This document shows, piece by piece, positions 1 through 7,975 of a DNA stretch of 64,000 bases. Both the position numbers and the translations under genes were made by a program. Under the pieces are notes generated by a model, which was given only the letters and a program-made list of their open reading frames with translations, was not told the DNA's origin and did not search any database. How positions within the stretch are numbered: position 1 is the stretch's first letter; each line of letters starts with the position of its first letter. Source of the DNA: Rhodobacterales bacterium HKCCE2091 (lineage in GTDB: Bacteria > Pseudomonadota > Alphaproteobacteria > Rhodobacterales > Rhodobacteraceae); assembly GCA_015689685.1 (NCBI GenBank), contig WVSL01000015.1, positions 1 through 64,000 on the forward strand, read 5' to 3'.

Positions 1-410
1 CCGTGGCCGACCAGCGCAAGCCGCCCGTCGCTTTCCGGCAGCGCCAGCGCGGCCTCGATCACCGCCGACAGGTCGGCCTGCGGGTCCCCGCCCGCGGTCC
101 GGTCGAACACCACCGCGACGTAGCCGGCCCGCGCCAGCGTCTGCGCCAGCGGGAACATCGCCTGCCGCGCGGCGGCCCGGTCGGGGGCCAGCACGACGAC
201 CGGCGCCTCCGCTCCCGGCACGAACAGCGCGGTCGCCACCGGCGCGCCGGCGTCGATCGGCGCGATCTCCAGCCCGGTGCGCGGCTGCTCCAGCAGAAGC
301 AGGCCGAGCCCGAGGCAGAGCAGCGCCACCAGGGCGACGAAGAGTTCCCTCAGTCCCAAACGGCCTCCCGCACCTGCCCCTGTCGCCCCGCCGTCGTTCG
401 CGGGCAGCAT
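1..410 (-). CDS. Membrane-anchored alpha/beta-hydrolase-like protein (partial, 5' part only)
   Basis: Only the N-terminal ~136 residues are inside the window; the gene runs off the left edge. From the ATG at 410 (AAGGG a few bases upstream) the protein has a short Gly/Ala-rich cytoplasmic tail, one hydrophobic segment at about residues 24-41, then an extracytoplasmic domain whose strands (VVVLAP, YVAVVFD) and final visible residues LALVGHG look like the run-up to the nucleophile elbow of an alpha/beta hydrolase. The Ser/His following that elbow lies outside the window, so catalytic competence cannot be judged. It diverges from serB with a 60-bp spacer. Family assignment is inference from fold-like pattern only. 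Confidence 0.6.
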   Translation of the reverse strand, partial: MLPANDGGATGAGAGGRLGLRELFVALVALLCLGLGLLLLEQPRTGLEIAPIDAGAPVATALFVPGAEAPVVVLAPDRAAARQAMFPLAQTLARAGYVAVVFDRTAGGDPQADLSAVIEAALALPESDGRLALVGH

Positions 411-470
411 AAGCCCTTGCGCGGGGCCGTAAAACATTCGATTCATGCGGCCGTCCGACAGGGGGATCCC

Positions 471-1343
471 ATGCTCATCGCCACGCTCATCGCCGCCCCC
501 GGCGGCCTCGACCCCGCGCTGCCCGAGGCGCTCCGGAACGCGCTAGGCGGGGGCGACGTGCAATGGCTGTCCCCCGACCGCGCGGCGGAATTCCCGCTTG
601 AAACCGCGCCGGGGCACCTGCCCGACATCTGGCGCGACCTCCAGGGCCAGGGCGTCGACCTCGCGCTGGTCCCGGCCGGGGGCCGCCGGAAGCGGATCCT
701 GATCGCGGACATGGACAGCACCATGATCGGCCAGGAATGCATCGACGAACTGGCCGACGCGGCCGGGATCGGCGCGCGCGTGGCGGCGATCACGGCGCGC
801 GCGATGAACGGCGAGCTGGATTTCGAGGAAGCGCTGACCGAACGCGTCGGTCTTCTCGGCGGTCTGCCCGAAAGCGTGATCGGCGACGTGCTCGCCACCC
901 GGATCACGATGGCCCAGGGCGGCGCGGAGCTGGTCGCGACGATGCGCGCCAACGGCGGCTACGCGGCGCTGGTCTCCGGCGGCTTCACAGCCTTCACCGG
1001 GGCCGTCGCGGAGCGCCTCGGCTTCGACGAGAACCGCGCCAACACGCTGATTTCACAGGACGGTGTCCTGACCGGAGAGGTCGCCCGCCCGATCCTCGGC
1101 CGCGACGCGAAGGTCGCCGCCCTGCAGGAGATCGCCTCCCGCCTCGGCACCACGCCCGCCAACGCCATCGCGGTCGGCGACGGCGCGAACGACCTCGGGA
1201 TGCTGGACCTCGCCGGGATGGGCGTCGCGCTGCACGCCAAGCCCGCGGTGCAGGACAAGGCGCAGATCGTCGTTAACCACGGCGACCTGACCGCGCTCCT
1301 GTTCCTGCAGGGCTATTCCGAGGACGAGTTCGCCAAGGTCTGA
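471..1343 (+). CDS. serB: Phosphoserine phosphatase SerB
   Basis: Catalyses the last step of L-serine synthesis, dephosphorylating O-phosphoserine in the cytoplasm. It is a HAD-superfamily enzyme of 290 aa: motif I DMDST (D80 nucleophile, D82), motif II Ser at S169 in VSGGF, Lys214, and motif III GDGAND at 236-241. The N-terminal ~70 residues form the small ACT-like/regulatory part common in proteobacterial SerB. The ATG at 471 is preceded by AGGGGG; an open frame continues upstream, but that stretch is better explained by the divergent minus-strand gene. It converges on the ABM-domain gene with a 9-bp gap and no visible terminator hairpin. Confidence 0.95.
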   Translation: MLIATLIAAPGGLDPALPEALRNALGGGDVQWLSPDRAAEFPLETAPGHLPDIWRDLQGQGVDLALVPAGGRRKRILIADMDSTMIGQECIDELADAAGIGARVAAITARAMNGELDFEEALTERVGLLGGLPESVIGDVLATRITMAQGGAELVATMRANGGYAALVSGGFTAFTGAVAERLGFDENRANTLISQDGVLTGEVARPILGRDAKVAALQEIASRLGTTPANAIAVGDGANDLGMLDLAGMGVALHAKPAVQDKAQIVVNHGDLTALLFLQGYSEDEFAKV

Positions 1344-1352
1344 GGCCCCGGC

Positions 1353-1634
1353 CTACTCTTCCTCCACCCGCACGGCGTAGTCGCGGTCGATCCCCGCCGT
1401 CGCGCGGCCCCAGGCGCTGTTCCGCGTGCGTTCCTGGTGGGCCTCGAACGACTCCTGGTCGGCGAAGCGTTCGCGGACCTCCCAGGTGCGCTCCGCCTCT
1501 CCGGGCCGGACGTCGAAACTGATGCAGCCGTCCTCCGCCCGCGTCAGGCGGATGTGCTCGGGCAGGTGTTCCTCCACGATCCGCGCCTCCTCGTCGGAGG
1601 CGCAGATCAGGCGGCCCTCAAGCACGAAGGTCAC
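1353..1634 (-). CDS. ABM-domain (putative quinol monooxygenase-like) small protein
   Basis: A 93-aa protein with the features of the antibiotic-biosynthesis-monooxygenase (ABM) dimeric alpha/beta-barrel family: an N-terminal beta strand (FVLEGRLIC), a helix rich in Glu/Arg, the central strand CISFDV, and the typical E-x-F-x-x-x-E-x-F-x-x-H-Q pattern (RERFADQESFEAHQ). Family members include heme-degrading and quinol-oxidising enzymes and many of unknown substrate; nothing here identifies the substrate. It begins 6 bp after the gltB stop, so it is probably the last gene of the gltD...gltB transcription unit. Confidence 0.8.
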   Translation of the reverse strand: MTFVLEGRLICASDEEARIVEEHLPEHIRLTRAEDGCISFDVRPGEAERTWEVRERFADQESFEAHQERTRNSAWGRATAGIDRDYAVRVEEE

Positions 1635-1640
1635 GGCGGA

Positions 1641-4600
1641 TCACTCCGCCGGAACCGCGCCGCGCTCCAGCCCGAGCGGATGCGCGAGCTTGTTCAGCAT
1701 CTCCTTCGGGCAGACCTGCAGGAAGTGCTTCTTCTCCAGCGACCAGTGCTGGAGGATGTCGGCGGCCTTGCGGCTTCCGGTCTCGCGCGCATGGGCTTCC
1801 ACCAGCTCCTTCAGCTCGGCTTCCCAGTGGCCCTCCGCGACCGGGCAGGTGACGAGCGTTTCGAGGTTCATGTTCACCTCGGCCTGCCCGTCGGGGTCGT
1901 AGAGATAGGCCATGCCCCCGGTCATGCCGGCACCGAAGTTCGCACCGATGGACCCGAGGATGACCGCGACGCCGCCGGTCATGTACTCGCAGCCGTTCGA
2001 CCCGCAGCCCTCGATCACCACCTTCGCGCCGGAGTTCCGGACGGCGAACCGCTCGCCCGCCCGGCCCGCCGCGAACAGGTAGCCGTCTGTCGCACCGTAC
2101 AGCACGGTGTTGCCGATGATCGTGTTCTGGTCGGCCTTCAGCGGGCTGACCTGCGCGGGTTTCACCACCACGATGCCGCCCGACAGGCCCTTGCCGACGT
2201 AGTCGTTGGCATCGCCCGACACTTCCAGCTTCAGCCCGGGCGCGGCGAACGCGCCCAGCGACTGCCCGGCGGATCCCTCCAGCTTTACCGTCAGGTGGTC
2301 GGGTTGCAGCGCGTTGCGCATCCCGAAGGCCTGCACGATCTCGGAACTCGTCCGCGTGCCGATGGTCCGGAGCGTGTTCTGCACGGCATAGGACAGCTGC
2401 ATCTTCTCGCCGTCCTTCAGGAACCGCGCGGCATCGGTCACGATCTGGGCGTCCAGCGTGTCCGGCACCGCGTTGCGCGGCTTCAGCCGGTCGTAGCGGA
2501 TCTTGTCCGCGCCATCGACGGTGATGAGCAGCGGGTTGAGGTCGAGATCGTCGAGATGCGCGGCCCCGCGGCTGACCTGCGTCAGCAGGTCGGCCCGGCC
2601 GATCACCTCGTCGAGGCTCCGCGCCCCGATGCCCGCGAGGATCTCGCGCACTTCCTGGGCGTAGAAGGTGATGAGGTTCACCACCTTGTCCGCGTTCCCG
2701 GTGAACTTCTTGCGCAGGCTCTCGTCCTGGGTGCAGACGCCGACCGGGCAGGTGTTGGACTGGCACTGGCGCACCATGATGCAGCCCATCGCGATCAGGG
2801 CGGCGGTGCCGATGCCGTATTCCTCGGCCCCCATCATCGCCGCCATCACGATGTCGCGCCCCGTGCGAAGCCCGCCATCGGTGCGCAGCGTCACCCGCTC
2901 GCGCAGCTTGTTCATGGCAAGCACCTGGTGGGCCTCGGTCAGGCCCATTTCCCACGGTAGCCCGGCATACTTGATCGACGTCGCCGGGGAGGCCCCGGTG
3001 CCGCCGTTATGGCCGGAAATCAGGATGACGTCGGCCTTCGCCTTCGCCACGCCCGCCGCGATGGTGCCGACGCCCGAGGACGCCACCAGCTTCACCGTGA
3101 CCTTGGCCCGCGGGTTGATCTGCTTGAGGTCGTAGATCAGCTGCGCGAGGTCCTCGATCGAGTAGATGTCGTGGTGCGGCGGCGGGGAAATCAGCGTCAC
3201 GCCACGGGTCGAATGGCGCAGCCGGGCGATCAGTTCCGTCACCTTCATGCCGGGCAGCTGGCCGCCCTCGCCGGGCTTGGCGCCCTGCGCGACCTTGATC
3301 TCAAGTTCCTCGCAGTGGTTCAGGTATTCCGCCGTCACGCCGAAGCGCCCGGAGGCCACCTGCTTGATCTTGGCCGACGGGTTGTCGCCGTTCGGCTCCG
3401 GCACGAAATGCGCCGGATCCTCGCCGCCCTCGCCGGAATCCGACTTCGCGCCGATCCGGTTCATCGCCACGTTCAGCGTCTTGTGCGCCTCGGGCGACAG
3501 TGCGCCCAGCGACATGCCGGGCGTCACGAACCGCTTGCGGATCGAGGTGATCGATTCGACCTCCTCGATCGGCACCGGCTTGCCCATCGGCTTGATGTCC
3601 AGGAGGTCGCGCAGGTGGATCGGCGGGTTCGACCGCATCTTGGCCGAATACTGCTTCCACAGCTCGTAGCTCGCCCGGTCGCAGGCCGATTGCAGCATGT
3701 GCATCGACTGCGCTTCCCACGCGTGCTTCTCGCCCGAGGTCCGGGCCTTGTAGAAGCCGCCGATCGGCAGCAGGCGGTCCGACTCCCCGGCCCATCCCAG
3801 CGCATGGACGCCCTCGGCCTTCTTCTGAAGCCCCGACACCCCGATCCCCGAGATGCGGGAGATCATGCCGGGGAAGTAGTCCGCCACCATCGCGCGGCTG
3901 AGCCCCACGGCCTCGAAGTTCAGCCCGCCGCGGTAGGACGAGATGACCGAGATCCCCATCTTGGCCATGATCTTCAGCAGGCCCTGGTCGATGGCGTTAC
4001 GGTAGCGAGACACGGCTTCCGTCAGCGTCCCGTCCAGGAGGCCCCGGTCGATCCGGTCGGCGATGCTGTCCTCGGCGAGGTAGGCGTTCACCGTGGTCGC
4101 GCCGCAGCCGACGAGAACCGCGAAGTAATGCGGGTCGATGCATTCCGCCGACCGCACGTTGAGCGAGCAGAACGTGCGCAGGCCCTTCCGCGTCAGCCAC
4201 GAATGCACCGCGCTGGTGGCGAGGATCATCGGCATCGCCACGCGGTCGCCGCCCTGGCCCTGGTCGGTCAGGATGATATGGCCGGCCCCCGAACGCACCG
4301 CGTCCTCGGCCTCCACCCGGATCCGGTTCAGGTCCTCCCTCAGCGCGCCCTGGCGGCCGCCGGCGGGGAAGGTGCAGTCGATCTCGGTCACGCTGTCGCC
4401 GAAGTGCTGAAGCACGACCTCGAACTGGGCGTTGCCGACGAAGGGGCTGTCGAGCAGCAGGATCTCGGTCTGGCTGCTGTCCTCGTCCAGCACGTTCTTG
4501 AGGTTGCCGAACCGGGTCTTGAGGCTCATCACCCGGAACTCGCGCAAGCTGTCGATCGGCGGGTTCGTGACCTGGCTGAAGTTCTGGCGGAAGTAGTGCG

Positions 4601-6182
4601 ACAGCGGCCGGTACTGCGACGACAGCACGGCCGACGGCGTGTCGTCGCCCATCGAGGCCAGCGCCTCCTTCCCGTCCTCGGCCATCGGCGCGAGGATCTG
4701 TTCCAGTTCCTCGACGGAATAGCCCGCGGCGAGCTGGCGGCGACGCAGTTCCGCGCCCTCGTAGACGGCCTTCTCGGTCACGCCCGCGGTGGCCTCGGTC
4801 AGGTCGTTGATCTTTCCGACCCATTCACCGAACGGCCGCGCCTGGCTGAGCTGGTCCTTGATCTCGGTGTCGTGGAACAGCTGCTGCTCCACCATGTCCA
4901 CGGCGATCATCTGCCCGGGGCCCAGCGCGCCCTTCTCGACCACGCTGGCCTCGTCGACCGGCACCATCCCGGCCTCGGACCCCGCGATCATCAGCCCGTC
5001 GCCGGTGACGACGTAGCGCATCGGCCTCAGCCCGTTGCGGTCGAGCCCGGCGCAGACCCAGCGCCCGTCGGTCATGGCCAGCGCCGCGGGCCCGTCCCAC
5101 GGCTCCATCACCGAGTTGCAGTAGGAATACATGTCCTGCCACGCCTGCGGCAGTTCGCTCGCCGTCTGGCTCCAGGCCTCGGGCACCAGCATGGTCTTGG
5201 CCATCGGCGCGTTCCGCCCGGCCCGCACCAGCACCTCGAACACCGCGTCCAGCGCGGCCGAGTCGCTCGCGCCGTTCGCGATGATCGGCTTGATGTCCTC
5301 GGCCATCTCCCCGAAGTAGCTCGACGCCATCCGGATCTCGTGGCTCTTCATCCAGTTGACGTTGCCCTTCAGCGTGTTGATCTCGCCGTTATGGGCCAGC
5401 ATCCGGAACGGCTGCGCCAGCCACCATTGCGGGAAGGTGTTGGTCGAGTACCGCTGGTGGTAGATCGCGAAGGCGCTGACGAACCGCTCGTCCTTGAGGT
5501 CCGGGTAGAACTCCGACACGTCCTGCGCCAGCATCATGCCCTTGTAGATCACCGACCGGCAGGACAGCGAACAGACGTACATCCCCGGCACCTGCGCCGC
5601 GGCCGCCGCCTTCTCGATCCGCCGCCGGATCACGTAGAGCTCGCGCTCGAACGTCTCCTCGTCGACGCCCTTGGCGTTGGAGATGATGATCTGCTCGATC
5701 TCGGGCCGGGTCGCGTTGGCCTTCTCGCCGAGGACGGAGATGTCCACCGGAACGTGCCGCCAGCCGTAGATGTAGTAGCCTTTCCGCAGGACCTCCGATT
5801 CCACGATCGTCCGGCAGGCTTCCTGCGCGGCGAAGTCCGTGCGCGGCAGGAACACCTGCCCCACCGCCAGCAACTCGCCCGGCCGCGGTTCGTGGCCGGT
5901 GCGCCGGATCTGGTCGCCGAAGAAGTGATGCGGGATCTGGACGTGGATGCCCGCGCCGTCGCCGGTCTTGCCGTCCGCGTCCACCGCGCCCCGGTGCCAG
6001 ACCGCCTTCAGCGCGTTGATGCCGTTCTGCACGACCTTCCGGCTAGGCTGCCCGTCGATGGCGACGACAAGGCCCACCCCGCAGGACGAATGCTCGTCCT
6101 CCTCGCGGTACATGCCGTGCTCGGCCATCCATGCGCGCTTGGTTTCCTCGTCCCGGGCCCAGGTCTCGTCGTAGCTGGTCAT
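1641..6182 (-). CDS. gltB: Glutamate synthase (NADPH) large subunit GltB
   Basis: The alpha subunit of GOGAT, making two glutamates from glutamine and 2-oxoglutarate with electrons delivered by GltD. It is 1513 aa, the full family length. A 33-residue propeptide precedes the class-II amidotransferase nucleophile Cys34 (HSSCGVG). The central and FMN-binding domains follow, with the 3Fe-4S cysteines in the C-x5-C-x4-C pattern near residues 1130-1145 (CIMVRQCQSNTC), and a C-terminal glycine-rich beta-helix (GXXGXXXG repeats). The ATG overlaps the TGA of the upstream GFA gene by 4 bp, implying translational coupling to it rather than directly to gltD, which is unusual. Confidence 0.97.
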   Translation of the reverse strand: MTSYDETWARDEETKRAWMAEHGMYREEDEHSSCGVGLVVAIDGQPSRKVVQNGINALKAVWHRGAVDADGKTGDGAGIHVQIPHHFFGDQIRRTGHEPRPGELLAVGQVFLPRTDFAAQEACRTIVESEVLRKGYYIYGWRHVPVDISVLGEKANATRPEIEQIIISNAKGVDEETFERELYVIRRRIEKAAAAAQVPGMYVCSLSCRSVIYKGMMLAQDVSEFYPDLKDERFVSAFAIYHQRYSTNTFPQWWLAQPFRMLAHNGEINTLKGNVNWMKSHEIRMASSYFGEMAEDIKPIIANGASDSAALDAVFEVLVRAGRNAPMAKTMLVPEAWSQTASELPQAWQDMYSYCNSVMEPWDGPAALAMTDGRWVCAGLDRNGLRPMRYVVTGDGLMIAGSEAGMVPVDEASVVEKGALGPGQMIAVDMVEQQLFHDTEIKDQLSQARPFGEWVGKINDLTEATAGVTEKAVYEGAELRRRQLAAGYSVEELEQILAPMAEDGKEALASMGDDTPSAVLSSQYRPLSHYFRQNFSQVTNPPIDSLREFRVMSLKTRFGNLKNVLDEDSSQTEILLLDSPFVGNAQFEVVLQHFGDSVTEIDCTFPAGGRQGALREDLNRIRVEAEDAVRSGAGHIILTDQGQGGDRVAMPMILATSAVHSWLTRKGLRTFCSLNVRSAECIDPHYFAVLVGCGATTVNAYLAEDSIADRIDRGLLDGTLTEAVSRYRNAIDQGLLKIMAKMGISVISSYRGGLNFEAVGLSRAMVADYFPGMISRISGIGVSGLQKKAEGVHALGWAGESDRLLPIGGFYKARTSGEKHAWEAQSMHMLQSACDRASYELWKQYSAKMRSNPPIHLRDLLDIKPMGKPVPIEEVESITSIRKRFVTPGMSLGALSPEAHKTLNVAMNRIGAKSDSGEGGEDPAHFVPEPNGDNPSAKIKQVASGRFGVTAEYLNHCEELEIKVAQGAKPGEGGQLPGMKVTELIARLRHSTRGVTLISPPPHHDIYSIEDLAQLIYDLKQINPRAKVTVKLVASSGVGTIAAGVAKAKADVILISGHNGGTGASPATSIKYAGLPWEMGLTEAHQVLAMNKLRERVTLRTDGGLRTGRDIVMAAMMGAEEYGIGTAALIAMGCIMVRQCQSNTCPVGVCTQDESLRKKFTGNADKVVNLITFYAQEVREILAGIGARSLDEVIGRADLLTQVSRGAAHLDDLDLNPLLITVDGADKIRYDRLKPRNAVPDTLDAQIVTDAARFLKDGEKMQLSYAVQNTLRTIGTRTSSEIVQAFGMRNALQPDHLTVKLEGSAGQSLGAFAAPGLKLEVSGDANDYVGKGLSGGIVVVKPAQVSPLKADQNTIIGNTVLYGATDGYLFAAGRAGERFAVRNSGAKVVIEGCGSNGCEYMTGGVAVILGSIGANFGAGMTGGMAYLYDPDGQAEVNMNLETLVTCPVAEGHWEAELKELVEAHARETGSRKAADILQHWSLEKKHFLQVCPKEMLNKLAHPLGLERGAVPAE

Positions 6183-6595
6183 GGCGTGTCTCCCTCGACA
6201 TGGGGGTTGTCGCGTTCGTAATCCGCGCGGCTGATCCGGGGGTGATCCCCCGACAGCGTCACGCAGGCGAAGGCGCGGTCGGCATAGACCTCCCGAACCA
6301 GTGGATAGGCGCGCGCGGCGTCGAACAGCGCCGGCACGAATTCGTAGGGCCCGTCATCGTCCCTCAGCCACAGGTGCGTGCCGCAGGCCGGGCAGAAGGC
6401 GCGCTCGGCGAAGGGCACCGCGCGGTAGGTCCGGACCTCGCCCGCGACCCGGACCTCGCCGGCCTCGGCCTCGAAGCCCCATTGCGCGGCCCCGGTCCAG
6501 CGGCGGCACAACCCGCAATGGCAGGCCGATGTCTCGGGCCGGTGCGCGCCGACCTCGATCCGGACCGAACCGCAAAGGCAGTGCCCCTCCACCAT
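6179..6595 (-). CDS. GFA-family (Mss4-fold, zinc-binding) protein, copy 1
   Basis: 138 aa with the full cysteine signature of the GFA family (glutathione-dependent formaldehyde-activating enzyme/centromere V): C-x-C-G near the N-terminus (HCLCGSV), A-C-H-C-x2-C-R-R-W in the middle and C-P-x-C-G (FCPACGTHLW). These residues bind structural zinc in known members. Most family members, including this one, have no proven substrate; glutathione-dependent formaldehyde activation is established for only a few. It lies between a second GFA gene (1-bp gap upstream) and gltB (4-bp overlap downstream), so it belongs to the glutamate synthase operon. Confidence 0.88.
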   Translation of the reverse strand: MVEGHCLCGSVRIEVGAHRPETSACHCGLCRRWTGAAQWGFEAEAGEVRVAGEVRTYRAVPFAERAFCPACGTHLWLRDDDGPYEFVPALFDAARAYPLVREVYADRAFACVTLSGDHPRISRADYERDNPHVEGDTP

Positions 6596-6596
6596 C

Positions 6597-7028
6597 TCAG
6601 CCCGCCCCGTACAGCGCGAGCGTCTCGGCCCGCGTCAGGCGCGGGTGATCGCCCGCGAAGTCGAAGCAGTCGGGCTTGGCGTCGACGAAGATCTCGCGGC
6701 GCAGCTGCAGCCCGTTCGCATCGTCGAGCAGGCCGACCGGAACCTCGTAGTCGCCCGCGCCGTCCTCGCCCCGGTCGAACCGGTACCACAGCGGCGAGCC
6801 GCAGTCGCCGCAGCGGCTCCGGCTGGCCCATTCGCTGGTCCGGCGCGTCGCGATGCTGTCGGCGCCGGCCTCGATCCGCATGTCGTCCCGCGTCACGGTC
6901 ACGCCGAGGAACGGGCCCCCGGACCAGCGCTGGCACTGGCTGCAATGGCAGACGCCGAACCCGCCGAGATCGCGTGCGGTGAACCGGACGGCACCGCACA
7001 GGCACCGGCCGCTGGCCGGGCGGCTCAT
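6597..7028 (-). CDS. GFA-family (Mss4-fold, zinc-binding) protein, copy 2
   Basis: 143 aa, a second GFA-family protein with the same cysteine pattern as its neighbour (RCLCGAV; VCHCSQCQRWSG; RCGDCGSPLWYR), but clearly divergent elsewhere, so it is an old duplication or an independent acquisition rather than a recent copy. Both end in a G-D-H-P-R motif followed by a short helix. The start ATG overlaps the stop of the upstream secreted hypothetical by 4 bp and its stop lies 1 bp before the next GFA start. Function unknown beyond probable zinc binding. Confidence 0.88.
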   Translation of the reverse strand: MSRPASGRCLCGAVRFTARDLGGFGVCHCSQCQRWSGGPFLGVTVTRDDMRIEAGADSIATRRTSEWASRSRCGDCGSPLWYRFDRGEDGAGDYEVPVGLLDDANGLQLRREIFVDAKPDCFDFAGDHPRLTRAETLALYGAG

Positions 7029-7858
7029 TGCCCGTCCTCCCGTCCCACCTGCGCCGCCCCGGCGCGGAAAGCCGCCGGAACCACGGGGCCGGTCGGGTCG
7101 AGGGCCGAGATCACCTCGCCGCAGTCATAGGCCGGGGACATGGTCAGGAACCCCGGTTCCCCCGGTTCGACAAACTCGCGCGGGGAATGGTCCGCCTCGA
7201 ACCGTTCGCCCGTGGCAAGCTCGGTCGTCTCGATCCCGCCGAAGAACAGCGCGAGCTCGGGGTGGACGAACTGGTTTCCCGACACCCGGCGCAGCCCGTC
7301 GCCCGCGTCGTACTCGTAGCGGAACGAGGTCACGAGCAGCCGCTCGCCGTCGATCTCCACCTCGCCGCCGGTCAGCGCGTCGAACCCGGAATAGCGCAGC
7401 TCCGCCGGGCCGAACCCGCCCTGCTGGCGCATCGTGAACGCCATCGAGTCGTTGCCCGTCTCCAGCAGCTCCGTGACGCTCGCCGGATCCTCCTCCGGCT
7501 CCACCAGCCGGTTGACCACGCCGGTCCGAAGCTCCCGGTTGGCCAGCCAGCGGTACTCGGCATCGGTGTGCGACAGGTAGAACGGCCCCTCGCCGTCGAT
7601 CACCACGCGCCAGCGTGTGCCCGGCGCGTCGGCCTCGCAGGTCCAGTAATGCGATACCGTGCAGCTGGAACTCTGCACGGTCAGGAACGCGGTGCAGCCC
7701 GGCGGCACCTCGAAACGCGCCTGCTGCGCCGCGACCGGCACCGCCGGAAGCGCGGCGACCGACCCAGCGACCGCCAGTATCCCGGCCACGCGACGACGGG
7801 TCCGCACCCCGCGGGGCGCGGACGCAGGGGCGTCGATCCGGTGAGACAGGTCAGCCAT
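7025..7858 (-). CDS. Hypothetical secreted (periplasmic) protein
   Basis: 277 aa. I do not recognise a named family. The N-terminus is Arg-rich (RTRRR), followed by a hydrophobic Ala/Val/Leu core and an Ala-x-Ala-type cleavage region (VAAQ|Q) at about residue 45, so it is probably exported by Sec. The mature part contains five cysteines (C-T at the start, SSSCTVSHYWTCEAD, and AYDCG near the end) and many charged beta-strand-like segments. The 45-residue signal region is long; a start closer to the hydrophobic core is possible but has no better ribosome binding site. It is the first of three genes inserted between gltD and gltB. Confidence 0.7.
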   Translation of the reverse strand: MADLSHRIDAPASAPRGVRTRRRVAGILAVAGSVAALPAVPVAAQQARFEVPPGCTAFLTVQSSSCTVSHYWTCEADAPGTRWRVVIDGEGPFYLSHTDAEYRWLANRELRTGVVNRLVEPEEDPASVTELLETGNDSMAFTMRQQGGFGPAELRYSGFDALTGGEVEIDGERLLVTSFRYEYDAGDGLRRVSGNQFVHPELALFFGGIETTELATGERFEADHSPREFVEPGEPGFLTMSPAYDCGEVISALDPTGPVVPAAFRAGAAQVGREDGQ

Positions 7859-7911
7859 TCAGACCATTCCGTGTTCGCGTTTTCGGGCGGAACCGGACGG
7901 GCGTGAAAAAA

Positions 7912-7966
7912 TCTACCCGGTTTCTACCCGCATTCTACCCCGGTTCTACCCGTGTTCTACCGGGCC
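7912..7966. repeat. Five-copy 11-bp tandem repeat (TCTACCCGnnT)
   Basis: TCTACC begins at 7912, 7923, 7934, 7945 and 7956, an exact 11-bp period. The first seven bases of each unit are TCTACCC in the first four and TCTACCG in the last; the remaining four vary. The array fills most of the 117-bp gap between the gltD stop (7976) and the next gene start (7858), and on the transcribed (minus) strand it is followed by a run of six T. The unit length is close to one helical turn. No function is assigned. Confidence 0.85.
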
Positions 7967-7975
7967 GATCCGGGG

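Noticed and set aside
3-470. Open frame extending serB upstream to base 3
   Set aside because: The translated extension is Arg/Gln-rich low-complexity sequence, while the opposite strand encodes a plausible membrane-anchored protein; the ATG at 471 has a good ribosome binding site and family N-terminus.
3009-6221. Very long plus-strand open frame antisense to gltB
   Set aside because: His/Arg/Asp-rich shadow of a GC-rich gene; gltB is full length with all catalytic motifs on the other strand.
7912-7966. Possible CRISPR-like array
   Set aside because: Units are only 11 bp with no unique spacers; no cas genes are present. It is a short tandem repeat.
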